64,000 nt of DNA. Origin: Sarcocystis neurona (lineage: Eukaryota; Apicomplexa; Conoidasida; Eucoccidiorida; Sarcocystidae). The notes under the pieces are model-generated. The model was given only the letters and a program-made list of their open reading frames with translations. It ran no database searches and was not told the DNA's origin. The stretch spans positions 2,507,226-2,571,225 of the forward strand of contig KL647288.1 of assembly GCA_000727475.1 (NCBI GenBank), read 5' to 3'. This document shows positions 46,513-58,700 of this stretch, piece by piece. Numbering within the stretch: position 1 is the first letter of the stretch; the number at the start of each line of letters is the position of its first letter. Made by a program: the position numbers and the translations under genes.

Positions 46513-47028
46513 CTAGCAGCAGGGGAAGAATCTTCTCTTTTCCACGCGAGCCCGGGTAGCCCCAGCTTCGGGATGGCTTGACTGCTGTTGTGCTGCTTCG
46601 TTACACATTTTGTCATCTGCAGCAGCGTTCAGGGCAGTCAGCTTTTTCGTCGCCTTGCGCAGTTCCGTTTGCCCGAGCACACCGAGCGCGGACATGTCTG
46701 CTGCTGTAGATGAAGCAGCTTCCCTCGTTGCAGCGTAAAATCCTTCGGGCATCCCCGCTCCGGGTACGCTATCGTAGAAAGCGAAGCCTGAACCGAAATT
46801 TTGCTGGAACACTTGCATGGAGGTGTCGGCAGAACCAATTGGACTGCTGCTCGGAACCACCAGACTCGACCCCATATTCGTCAACGTATAATTCTCCTGC
46901 TGACCGACGCGGTGAATCACAGGGGGCTGGGAATAATGCATGTGGGCGTCTTCGTTTGTGGGCGGATGTACTGGTGGCATGGCAAGGGGTGTGACGTTGG
47001 CAGGTGGGCCCCCCGTCCAGTATGCCAT
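46513..47028 (-). CDS. Unrecognised 171-residue protein with polybasic-dicysteine C terminus
   Basis: The frame runs from an ATG at 47028 to a stop at 46513 without homopolymers. The N-terminal half is Pro/Met/His-rich (LAMPPVHPPTNEDAHMHYS, PPVIHRVGQQENYTL). The C-terminal half is Ala/Gln-rich and probably helical (LGQTELRKATKKLTAL). It ends RVEKRRFFPCC, a basic cluster followed by two terminal Cys, as used for prenyl or palmitoyl membrane anchoring. A splice acceptor CGCCACAG lies only three bases upstream of the ATG, so this may be the last exon of a longer gene and the ATG internal. It is the clearest single ORF in the microsatellite-poor island. A pellicle or membrane-skeleton protein is one guess; I do not recognise the family. 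Confidence 0.5.
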   Translation of the reverse strand: MAYWTGGPPANVTPLAMPPVHPPTNEDAHMHYSQPPVIHRVGQQENYTLTNMGSSLVVPSSSPIGSADTSMQVFQQNFGSGFAFYDSVPGAGMPEGFYAATREAASSTAADMSALGVLGQTELRKATKKLTALNAAADDKMCNEAAQQQSSHPEAGATRARVEKRRFFPCC

Positions 47029-47534
47029 GCTCTGTGGCGATACCGATCCATGAACTGCGTTCAAGCAGCAAACGCGCAACACCCCACATACTTCCTTGCA
47101 CACTATTTAAGCAACAATGTTTGGAAGCGCTGCGTCGCAACACTAACGTTCACGACAGAACATCTGCGTTTCCTCCCAGCGTTACGAAAAACGCCCACGA
47201 CAACACGGTGTTCATACTGAGTTCTCACCCAAAAGCAACGAACTGTGCCTGTTGCTCGACTTGTTTCACTAAAGCACGGTGAAACTGCAAGCGTACGACA
47301 CTACTTTTCCACAACTTCTACGTCACTCACTGGGCGAAGGCGTAATATATGTCTGACCCGTAAATTTAGCGGAGAGCCATGTTTCTCGCTTCTTCTCCCT
47401 AGCAATATAGCCGTAAGAGCATGTGACGAATGAACAGAAGCATACAGTGTGACGAGAGTGTCTTGCCAGCAGAGAACACCACCGTGACAACGGAAGAGAT
47501 TCTACTGAGAGGTACGTGCGCAAGCATAGGTAAT

Positions 47535-47790
47535 GAATCCGATCGAGGCCGGACATGTTTGTCCAGTCAGGTAATGGCGTTCACATTTTGACAATAAACC
47601 CTCCTCATTACGCTTAGTGCCGTGCGTGACATTCTGACACTCTTCAGTTTCATTTTTAGTGGAATGTGCAATGAGTCCGGACGAGACCGAACGTGTTTGC
47701 CTAGTCAGGCAAGGTAAGAGAATACACACTCGTTCTTACACTTGATTTCGTGTGTGACATTCTAACACTGATGAATGCTTTAGTCTAGTA
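47535..47790. repeat. Diverged two-copy tandem repeat, ~130-138 bp
   Basis: GGCCGGACATGTTTGTCCAG (within 47535-47574) corresponds to GACCGAACGTGTTTGCCTAG (within 47673-47712), and GTGACATTCTGACACT corresponds to GTGACATTCTAACACT further on. Many differences are transitions. Confidence 0.7.
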
Positions 47791-50700
47791 CACAAAAACA
47801 GCGAAACTGCATGACTGAAGAGACGAATTTAAGGTACCTTCCACCATTCCGCGACCCTTCCATCGCCTGCAGCCTTCGAGCTACCGTACGTCTCGCGCAC
47901 AACGCTAAATGACTCTGGGCTTCTTCAGTTCTTTTGTTTTACCCGGTAAAGTTTGCATTCGGTCTACCAGGTACACCAAACGGATGCGTTGTGCAGGGAA
48001 GCATCAGTCTCGAGTCCCACGCGTGTCTGCAGTAAATAAAGTGTTTTCCCATTTCTCGGCTCACGCACAACCTGCAGACGGAATGCGTGACTTCGTTAGT
48101 GACCGCTGCCCCCTCTCGACGGCATGCGCCCAACGGTCCTTGAACTAGTTGTGTTCCACACTGGATGACTAGCTGCGTTACACAGGCCCCTCGCCCGTAC
48201 GCACTTTGACAGAATGCAGAAGTTTACTCTGGCAAGTACATTTTGTTGACTTCCCAGGTCAAGACAGTTCACCTGCAACTTGCGGGAAATGCGAAACACA
48301 TCGCGGTGACACGCGAAGGGAGACATATACTCATCTAGGGTTCTGCACTAGAATACTGGTAACGTACGCACACTGGAGAGTGCACGCACTAGCTGCAACG
48401 CCCTACCTTCTGCTAGGAAGTGATACAGGAATGAGCACTGAAGCTGCAGGGGTACGTAAGAGGACAAGCAAATGGTTGTCTTGTTACAGAATTCTGCAGG
48501 TGAAACCCAAGCTTCGACGGGACAACGTTTGCTTCACCGAGCTTCCCACCGCTCAAGACTGAATGACTGTGCAGCACTCAGATGCAGTGGTCCACCGTGT
48601 GTGTGAGTTGTTCACAGTTGTGCGAGTGTGAGTAAACATACTGTTGGAGCATGCGTTACCTAGTAGGTCCTGTAATGCATCCTCTCTCTCAGCACTTAAT
48701 AGTTGAAACGCAAGTATCAAAAGGAGGACTTCGCAGCTGATGGCATGTTGCCTATGAATCTTCGTATGTACGCATCTGAGTTTGTATTTTACGTCTTAAT
48801 GTATCAACTTACATACGTGGATGTATGTGTGCAATCCAGCCTGAACCACATTTGACGTGTATAAACTTCCGTATGCTTATGTGTGTGCATCACTATACCC
48901 GCTCAATTCGACTCTGCTGGTCAGGACTAAATAATTAAACTTTGATACAGGCGGCGACATGCCACGATGCACATGGCTCACCGTCTGCTGACGAACTTCC
49001 ATCCAGGTACTGCTCAGTGTACGACGGAAAAGGGGAAGGGTACTGCGTAGCCACCGCCATCTCGTTTAACGTGAATACAATGGGAAAGTCTCAAGAGCAA
49101 AATAAGAAAGAGTGCAAGCACCTTCCACCGTACTTGAGCTATCCGCGTGCCTAAGACACGCGGGCCGTGCGGCTGGGCGAAGCTTATGAAGTCCACCGTT
49201 TTGTGACACTTCCCTGCATCACGTGCTGCCAGTACACATCCGCGCAACCCGGGTGTAGAAAAGCTTGTCATTCGTCCTGACATACAAGAACCCATCAAAT
49301 CGTACACGGTTCGTCCGACTCTCAACGTCTACCGCAGAATTATTGGAGGTGTAGCATTGTGCTTTATCACTTCTTCACTGAAGAACCCGAATTCTCCCTG
49401 CAAGGATGACGGGGCCTACCAGCTAGCCAATCCCTTGCAGTGCACATACAGTGCCAAGCGGCAGTGGCGGCGTTAGTCGGGCAAGCTCTGCCGCATATTT
49501 CATTGGTTTGCACATTCGCAGTGCACGCACCGCGGGCACGCAGCTCCTCGTTTGTCTCTAATTTTCCTTCTTCAGTTGTCAGCACGTCCTGCAGCCAACC
49601 ACACGTGTCTGGCTTGTCCAGGCGGCTCTCCATGTGCGACCTAGCCGGCCTATAAAACTTTCAAACTCATTCAGTTATTCGCCAGCGCAGCACGGCGGAT
49701 GGTTTAACTGCGTGGTATAGACCTTCCTTACGTAGGTCGCTGGATCCTCCTGTAGCTCGTGTCAAGAAAAGATGTCTTTCGCGCTCGCGAAACCTTGGCC
49801 ACCGTTCGAGGCGGCGCTAGAATTGCAATGCAAAATGGCATCGCAAACGCTATAAATGTGGCAGAAAACAGGAGGAGCAGTCATGAGGCGGCTGACCGTC
49901 GCTAATCGTTCCCTAGAGCTGCGGCAGTCACGGGGGTGGCTTACGCGATCCACACAGGCTGGATGACACTCGATGTTTTTCTAAGTCAAACGATCTACTA
50001 CGGACCATGTTCAACTAGAGATATAGACCTGATCGATGGGTGTGTGTGGAATGTTGAATGGGTATTAAACAGAAGAATCCAGCCATTTGGTAGCGATACG
50101 TGTTCTACATCACACGACGCACGCGTACTCATACTCGCAAACGTACCTAAACACACATATGTATATATGTGTAGATGCACGAGCACAGTAGAACCTGGTT
50201 GTCGTTGTTGACAAGAAGAACGGCAACCCACTCACGCGTATATACCGCAACACGTATAGACACACATATGAATGCGCAAGCTGCGAGTCGTCCGCATTAT
50301 TGTCAAAATGTGGTGCTGATAAAAACGACGGACCCCGCGAGCTCGCACTCTTGACTTAAGACAGATTGGTGCTTGTGGCAGGTCGGCGCCTGCGCTTTGA
50401 CTTGGAGACTGCACGCGTTCAACTGCACAAAGAAGCGTGTACGGTTAGCGCCGACGTAATTGCAGGAGCTCATTAGAGTACGGTCGCCATTAGTTTACAT
50501 GCAGATGGGGGCGTAGACTAAATGGCTTTTTACTGAATCAACATTCTGTATTCTGTCCGCACTCTGTCGCCTCTGTGGCAGCTGTGCCCGTAGCGCTGAG
50601 AATATTACAACAGGTGAGACTATTGTATTTGCAGTCATAGCAACACCAACAGTGGGAGTGTGGGCGAGTGTGGTGGTCCACGGAGGCTCAGCGGCAAGCT

Positions 50701-50880
50701 CTACTTTACCGCACTCAAGAGCAGAAGAGCCAACAATTCAAAAGGATGCGAAAGTGCGCCAGGCCTAAAATTTCTCGGCACAAGTGGAGTAAAGCTGGCC
50801 AGGCAGAAAAAGAGATTTCCATTGTCAGCACTGAAAAATGGAAAACGCTGGCTGCGAAGTAGCATGCTGAGCAACAGCGA

Positions 50881-51010
50881 CTACCGCCGCACGCGCGCAC
50901 TAACAATGAAGTTCGCGCCTCTCTGTTGATGCGATGTGTGAGTAGGACACGATTACCGCCGCACAACCTCAGTAAGAACGAACGCACCTCTCTGTTGATG
51001 CGATGTATGG
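50881..51010. repeat. Diverged two-copy tandem repeat, ~70 bp
   Basis: CTACCGCCGCAC and TTACCGCCGCAC start the copies at 50881 and 50953; both end in CCTCTCTGTTGATGCGATGT (50918 and 50987). The second copy has small indels. Confidence 0.8.
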
Positions 51011-54000
51011 GAAGGGTTAGACCAGCATGCCTCACGTAGCTCGACAAGTGTCCACCGCCGTCCAGGAGTTTTCCACTGAAGGACGTGCACAACGTTGTCT
51101 ACTAGGTACAGAACACTCCTTTCACCTGGAAGTAGTTCTCCGGAGGTGCAGGCGGACAAATTGCTGAGATGTTTTCGCGCCGGTGCACTGAATCTGTATG
51201 GAACGCATGCAGCGACGTGTGTGGCACGAGAACGGTGTTGCGAGAGCTCAGTTGAAGTTATACTGAGCGAAATTGGATACGTAGACTATAAGTGAAAGAT
51301 GATAATATGCATGCGTTACGATGAAGAAGGTGCAGGTGGGCGTGGTCTCACAGTTGTGTGTTGTAGCTAGTGTTGGCGACGGCGCATGTGCGAACAACCT
51401 GGCGCGTATGGGTGTGTTTCTATTGAGTGTGAAGACGTGAACTTCTGTACATCTGTGGTAGTTGGAGACGAAGTGTTCTAAATTAGTGTGGGCACAATGA
51501 GTTCAACAAACACGATTCCTACCTACAATGGGGGAGACGCTCGTAGCACCACCGCGAAGGTCGTTGCATTACATAGGCCAGTAAATGTGTCGTATTTGTG
51601 ACGAGTTCATGGGGGGATGTGTTGTAACTGAGCATCAACGTTGACCTTATCGCAGCTGCCGCTTGTAAAGACGTGTCTCTTCTTGTCCTGCATGACATGT
51701 ACCTGTGGTCACACGTACACTGGTGGGACACGGAACTATCTACACCGGCATGAAGACGACGTACACTATACGTCTGTGCATCGTTAAAATCACACTAACA
51801 CAGTTCCTGACACCTTGGGCACGTAGTAGTCCTACCGTGATCTGTGGCTAGCCCGGCACGACTGTCTCTTTAGAAGTGGACGAAGCCTCGCATTATAGAC
51901 GCGGAAATTTGACCAAGTGGGACGCAGATATAATTGGAAGCTGACGTCAATACTACAGGGAAGCGGCAGGGGGTGAAGGTTAAAAGGGTGACAAAAAAGA
52001 TTTTAACCGTGTACCTCGGGAAAGGGTGAAGCAATTGGAGAAATGAACGTCTACGCAGTACCCCCTGCTACCGCCAGAAGAATTCGGGTTTCGTGATGTC
52101 AGGGGTCAATAGTGAGTTCTGCGGTGTCACGCTGTGGTTACGCACACACTGATGGTTGTGCAACCAGGCTTCTCTGTAGGGGCGTGCGGCACCAGTAGCT
52201 GCTTCACTAGTGAGCTGGAAACGGAGAATGGACCATTAACTTGCTACGTAGCGCATGAAGCAACATCAGAGCATAACGAGCCTCTAAACTTCAGGACTAC
52301 AGTTGACCGTATACACACTTATACGTCTCGCGTGTCCTTAACTCACTAGGATTCTGTATGTGCTTGGTGATGTACGTATGTATGTATATATACATATGGA
52401 TACATATATATATATATATATATCCATACACAAATACGTACGTGTGACATGTGCAGTAGCGGGAAGAGCGTAACACAAGCCGATGGTGACTCCCTACACG
52501 ATAAGTTGTTTTTTCTTGTGGAATTCCCGGATGAGGGTTTCAAGAACCCTGGTCACGGGCTCGTCCCCTGAAATGGTATGACTTCCTCGTTAACCGTTAC
52601 TGGATCAACCCTCGCCGCTTGTTCTGCTACGCCTCAATGCACAAAGTGGTGTCCTGTGTCTGTCACCTGCGCGATGCGAGGCAGTCGATGTGCCCCGCTG
52701 CGGAAACATAGAAAATGCATGCAACTCCCTTCAACTACACGTGACCAAAACAGTCGAGATAATTTTTTCCTGACCAGTGGTGGAAATTGGAAGTGAAGAT
52801 GCAAACCCGAAAGAGCTGTCGTCAGTTCACGTCTCCGCCGTCCTATCCCGCGACTCCGGGCACCGCGGCACGACAGTGCGCAGCCAGTCCACATTGTGGC
52901 GTTCTTCGATAGTCCCACTCATCTCTTCGACATAAAAGAAGATAGTAAGCACAATCAACCATGCCACCAAAGTGAGCCTTCCTGGTACTCCGCAGTAGTG
53001 CCACGTGTAGACGAATTATTGGCGTGCTCAAGATGCTCTGGTTTCTCGCCGTATCATCACGGTAAGCATTCAGGTGCTCCATTCCCTGCCTAGCACGGGA
53101 GAGGAGCATTCCGTGTAGGTGGCCTGCAGGACGGTAAAGGACTTTGCTGCTAGTATGACTAATACGAATACGAGATGTGACATCAATCGCAGGACATGCA
53201 CGCGTACCCGTAACCTCAGCGCCATTGCCAGGGAGAAAAAGGCCGCGTCTCCTTCGCGGTGTATGCACACCCGACATGGTTGAACGAGCTAGCTTGAACC
53301 CGGTTTGTAATTTTCGTGTTTGTGACCTCCTGCGTCTTTCTTTGACCCGTAGAACGAATCTGCGAACATGTTACCTCCGTGTCTGAACTGTACGCCATTC
53401 AATTTCCATGAAGCTTCTTACAAACGGTGGAAAATTTGACGTACGCCTGGTCTCGTATATGTCCGAAATCTGCCTCCCGTCCTCCTCCTTTCGGGGCCGT
53501 GTCAAGAGTTTCTCCGCTGAATACTGTGGTGCAAGATAAGAAGTTGTCTTTACGTCCGTGAGGGTGAAAACTGTTGTCCTAGGGGGTAAGAAGAAACACA
53601 AGTACCCTACTGCCTCTACAGGGAAGGAATAGAATGTGTTTTTGTTCACTCATGAAGCAAATAGCCCTCGCGCGACATTCCTGTCTTTTTTTTTAGTGAG
53701 GCTTTGCTTCCAGCCTTTATCAACGTGAAAGAGCAACGATCAGGAATCTGGTCGGCGACGGTGGAACTGCTGTTTTCCTCCTTGTCATGATTCTGGAACT
53801 CCTCATTTGGTCGTCCGTTTGCTTCTTCGTCTTCTGTTTCTCTTGTTAGCTCTAAATTTCTGCCCGTTGTGTGACGAATAGCTTTTTTTATGGTGTTATT
53901 CAGGGACTTGCCCTTTTCTCCTTCCTGTTTTCCCCTTTCGTACCCATGCTGGGGAATCTGGTTTTGCGAGACTTTTGTTGTGCGTCATTTCTGGCAGTAG

Positions 54001-54070
54001 CTATTTTCATTCGTGGTTTATCTTAGTCTGGCCACCGTCGGGCCTTCTGACGCAGTCTCGGAGTGAGACA

Positions 54071-54847
54071 GTAAATTATCGAGTACACACGTATCTGTGT
54101 CTGTATCAATATACACGTGCACAGGTGTGTACAATACACACGTCTACTTAATTACACATGCACGCGTCTCATTCACGCGTACGTGGTGGTGCACGTGTGA
54201 GAGTGTACCAGCGACTTCTCACAATCGCCTTAGCGCAGCAACAGCGTTTTCTCCGGACACTTTCGTCGAAGCAAGCACGTGGCCGCAAGAGCCCTGTCCC
54301 CGTATATGAAGCAAGTTGTATACGTGAACACACATAATTATACCACTGTATAGGGTTGCACACGTGTATTCATTCTCACATGAACATACGTGTATACACA
54401 TATACGTTGTCTATTTATACGCGTAGGTCGATGCACACATATAGCCATACTACGGGGGCGCGCATTAAAGCAAAAAAATTTTCTTCTCTTCAGGAAGGTG
54501 TGAGACGAAAGCGGAGTTGGATCTCATTGGTCTCAGGCGAGAAGGAGTTAACAAACGCTTTTTGCGAAGCACAATAGTGGCAACTCCGCATTACCATGTA
54601 CCGTTTTAACGCATGGGTATCCATCCGCACATATATATATATATGTATATGTACATATGTATATTATATGTATATGCATCTAGGTTGAATTATGTATATA
54701 GAAGTGTGTATTTGTATGCATACAAATATAGATCTACGCATCGTTTTAGCTATTCTGATGCATACAAATAGGTCGCCGTCCGTGTGCCTACTTGCTTTGC
54801 TGCAGCGTAGGACGCGTGGGCGAGTGACACTGGTGCTGCGCTGATTC
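54071..54847. other. Return of TA/CA microsatellites
   Basis: ACACGT, TATATA and TATGTATA repeats mark the right border of the microsatellite-poor island. A small patch at 54480-54580 (plus frame EGVRRKRSWISLVSGEKEL) is repeat-free but too short to call. Confidence 0.5.
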
Positions 54848-55393
54848 GTGAGGAACGAAACGAGGAATTCGGTTCAGAAAAGGGGGCGGATACATGGCAT
54901 TTGCAGGAATTTCAACGGCACCAATAACGGGAGGTCCAGCAGCAGCAGCAGCAGCTTCAGCAGCAACAGCAGTCCCTTCAGCATCGAGGCAGCGAGCGTT
55001 TCAGCAGCAGCAGCACCACCAGCAGAAATAAAACAGGGAGCAGAGGGACACGGTAGCACCCTCAGCAGAGTCCGGCAGCAGGCATCCTGGCAGCAGGATC
55101 CCAGAAGGAACAGGAGGAGGAACTGCGGCAGGAGCAGCGGCAGCAGCAGCGGCAGCAACAGCAACGTATTTGCAACAGCAATAGCAGCAGTGACGTGTGC
55201 AGTATCAGCAAGAACCGCAGCGGCAACACGAGAGACAGCGCTCTTATCAACAGGAACGCCAGCAATAGAAGGAGGGCCCACGGCCGTCACAGCAGCAGCT
55301 GCAGCAGGAGGGCGCAGACGGACTTCCAGCAGAAGCAGCAGCAGCCGCAGCCGCAGCAGCAACGCAGCAGCCCTTCGTTGCTCACGCGTCTGA
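54848..55393 (+). CDS. Ser/Ala/Arg-rich ORF, possible 5' exon of the SPP-like gene
   Basis: A 181-codon plus frame is open across CAG-rich DNA: an Asn/Ser-rich start, poly-Ser, Ala-rich segments (VFATAIAAVTCAVSARTAAA) and Arg/Ser. CAG/AGC lies on the plus strand as in proven exons. Because the SPP-like exon 1 lacks an apicoplast signal peptide at its ATG, an upstream exon is expected, and this is the nearest candidate. No domain or splice link is visible, and an anti-sense poly-Leu frame also spans it. Confidence 0.25.
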   Translation: MRNETRNSVQKRGRIHGICRNFNGTNNGRSSSSSSSFSSNSSPFSIEAASVSAAAAPPAEIKQGAEGHGSTLSRVRQQASWQQDPRRNRRRNCGRSSGSSSGSNSNVFATAIAAVTCAVSARTAAATRETALLSTGTPAIEGGPTAVTAAAAAGGRRRTSSRSSSSRSRSSNAAALRCSRV

Positions 55394-55709
55394 AGCAAAG
55401 GGGAAAAGGGTGTGCATCCCAGAGAAATGTGAAAGAGAAGAAAAGAAGACTACTTATGTATTTACGTATATATATATATCTATACATGCATGCCGGCGTG
55501 CGTGCTCCTTGTGTGAAGCAGTTGTCGTGCGTGCTGTACATATAAGTACATCACCAGTAGCTGCATTTGCACGAGCAGCGACAGTCGTTTTCATCACAAG
55601 AGAATAGCAGCAGCAGACGCGACAGTAGTTGTCCCAGCAGCGGCAGCAACAGCAGTAGGGGACCCGCCTGACTAAGACACAGCAGCAGGAATTTCTCTTC
55701 GCAACAACC

Positions 55710-58700
55710 ATGGCGCCACTGCGGGCAGGTGGACATGTTGCTGGTGACAACTACCGGAGCAACACTGCTGGGAGCAGCAGCAGCAGAACAGGGGGATCTG
55801 CTGCTGCTGCTGCAGCGTCTGACCCGCCTCTGCCTTGGCTGCACCAGCAGCGGCCTTTCTCGCAGCAGCAGCAGCCGCCTTTCTTGCCGCAGCAACAGCA
55901 GCCTTTCTCGCAGCAGCAGCCTTTCTCACAGCAGCAGCGGCCTTTCTCGCAGCAGCAGCATCAGCAGCAGCAGCAGGTCGAGCACCACCGTCAGCGTCAG
56001 CAGCATTGGCAGCAGCAGAAGAGATACTCTCACTCTTCGTCACGCAGCCGACGTCGTGGCCCACTGCACCAGCAGCAGCAGCGCCGCAGCAGCAGCGGAC
56101 TTCCAGCCTCAGGAAGAGGAGGAGCCGCAGCAGCAGGTTTTCCACTACACAGTAGCAATGAAGATAGTGTCGGGGTGGACACACACGCGTTATTTTTTCT
56201 TCCTTCCGCTGCCGCTGCTGGTGGTGCTCCTACTGCACCAGTTTCTGGCTCTCTTGGTGCTGGCAACAAATATATGGATGCGCCTGCTGCAGCAGGCGCA
56301 ACTCTACAGGAAGCAGCGGCAGGTCCAAATTTTTCCTCTGACGTCCACTCAAATCGGGTCACCGACGCCAGCCTCAGCAGCAGCAGCAACAGCGGGAGTA
56401 GCAACAGCAGCAACAGCTGGAGAGGAGGGTCGGCGTGGGGACAGCGTCAGCAGCGGCGGCCGCAGCAGCAGTGGCCGCACAGAGGAAGAGGAAAGGGACG
56501 GCAGGGGCGGCCGCAGCAGCAATCCCACATGCCGCAGCAGCAGCAAGGGCAGGAGCTGCACATGCACCAGGAAGAAGAAGCAGCCGGCGAGCAACACGAG
56601 CAGCAGCAACTGCAGCAGCTGCGGGAGCAGGGTTTGCAGCAGCGTACGCAAGTGGAAGGGCAGGACAAGCCTGAGCAGCAGCAGAACGAGGCAGGGAGGG
56701 AGACGGAAAAAAGCCTTTCTTCTCCGTTGCCTCTGTCAAGCGGTATCACAGCAACCGCACCAGCATCACCAAGGGAAGAAGCAACACCAACAAACAAGGA
56801 TGCGTCAGCAGCAGCAGAAGAACCAGGTGCGAGGAAGAGGGGAGCGAGAGCAGCAGACAGCAGAAGCGTAGTAGGGGAGTTGCTGCAGAACGCAGACACG
56901 GAAGAAGAGACGGCTGCTGTTGCAGTAGAAGGCAGAGAAGAGGGAGACGTCGCAGGCTCACGGAGACACGCAGAACTCCTGCTGGCGTCTGTCGCGGGAG
57001 ACGCTTCTTTCGCTAAGACAACTGCTTTTCCCGAAGCAAATCTTGCTGCCGCCGGTGATACTGCTGTTGCTGCTTGTGGGGACTCTGCTGCCGCCGCTAC
57101 TCAGGCGACTGATGAAGCAGCTGGTGCGACTGAGAAGGAGGAGACGGCTGCGCACGTGCGGTGGACAACGGAAATAGCCGAAGGAGACACAGTCGGCAGC
57201 GCCGTCGAAGACACAGTCACCGCTGCTGATGCAGAGGCAGCAGTGACTTCAACAGCAGGAGCGAGGAAGAACAGCAGCAGCGGAGACAGCCGGCAAAGCA
57301 GCAGCAGCAGCAGCACCAGTACAAATGGTGAAGGAACGAACTCGTGCAACGGCATCTGTAGTACAACAGGCGTGTCTGCGGTCCTTCCTTTGGCGTCTTC
57401 AGCTCCTGGTGCTGCCCCCCCGTATTCTGCTGCTGTTGCTTTTTCGTCTGCTGCTGTTTTGGCAGCCGGAAGCAGTGAGGGCAAAAACGGAACTGCTGTT
57501 GCACTGCTGGAGACGAAATTTTTGAGGAACGCAGCAGGTAGTCAAAGTGATGCTGCTGCTTTTATTTCCGCGGCGACGGAAGTGAGTCCTGCTTGTTTCT
57601 CTCCTCCTCAACCTGCGGCTCCGCCGTCCTCGCCTGCTGCCGCTCCTTCCGCTGTCTCTTTTTCTCCTGCGGCTCTCGGCGCTGCTGCTGCCGCGCGCCT
57701 TCAACCTGGCGTTGCTGCTGCTGCTTCGCCTGCTGCTGCCGTTGCAAGTGCATCTACCTCTTCTATCCCTGGTCCAAAAGCTGTTCCATCTCCTCCTGCT
57801 TCTTCAGTAGCCGGGGCAGCTGCTGAACACGTGTCTCCTGCGGCACCTGCAACATTCCCGCTCCCGAATTCTTCGCGCACTGCTGGTCCTGCTGCTGCTG
57901 CTGGACAAGGAGGAGGAGAAGGAGGAGAGGGAGACCCCGCTGTTCCTGCTGCTGATGCCGCTGCTGCTGCTGATGCTGCTGCTGTCGAATCGTCTCCGTT
58001 GCTGCCTGCAGATCCAACCCTTATCGCTGCAGCAGGGGAATCGTCCGGCGCCAGCAGCAGCAGCCACGTGGAAATGGACGCTTTTGACGCCGCTGCTGCT
58101 GCGCTACCGCCTGCTGTGCTGCCCTACTGGCCTGCGCTGCGCATGGGGTATCTCGCGTTCAGCAACAGCAACAGCAGCAGTAGAAAGGGAATGGAGTACC
58201 GCGTGCTGTCGCATCCTTTCCCTCCGCATCGGTTAGCTGCGTACTTGGTCGTCTACGCAGGCAGCCTTCACGAAGAAGATAACGAACAAGGTCTTGCCCA
58301 TCTTCTTGAGCACTGCGTCTTTCAGGTAAGACAGGGCTCCATCTGCAGATGTCTCCCGACTCCTACACCTATATAAATGTATGCGTCTGTACCTCTGTCT
58401 TGGCGTTCCTGGCTCCATGTCTCTCCGCATGTGTACGTACATACTATGGTCGTCTGCTCACAGCAACGTGCAGTCCCAACTTAGGCTGCGTATAGTCGGA
58501 CCTAAGTTTCTACAAGTACGTGTGTGTGTAGTTGCCCGCTAGACCGCACAGGAGTCTTCTGCCTGCAATATTTTTCTTTTAATACATGGAAGCTGGTAAA
58601 CACCGTTCGCTTCGACGGTGGGCTCTATACTGCACCTTCTCGTTTTTTTTAACATGTACGACGGCACGTGCCTTTGCTTCTGGTGGACGTGGCTTCCTTC

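Larger units (their letters stand above)
47029..54070. other. Microsatellite-poor island without recognised genes
   Basis: About 7 kb has almost no TA, CA or CAG repeats except a short TA run at 52380-52425. All frames are short (under about 145 codons) and interrupted on both strands. Two old local duplications are visible at 47535-47790 and 50881-51010. I looked for reverse transcriptase, integrase and protease motifs of retroelements and found none that hold up. The texture, with many short interrupted frames and diverged duplications, would fit decayed mobile DNA or a plain intergenic P-type segment. Confidence 0.45.

Noticed and set aside
47029..54070. Possible LTR retrotransposon or chromovirus remnant
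   Set aside because: No reverse transcriptase, RNase H, integrase or chromodomain motif and no terminal repeat could be identified by eye; only two short local duplications were seen.
55672..56184. Ala-rich minus-strand ORF and the 380-codon alternative plus frame near 55.7-56.9 kb
   Set aside because: Both are shadows of the SPP-like exon 1, whose frame continues without interruption into the M16 domain.
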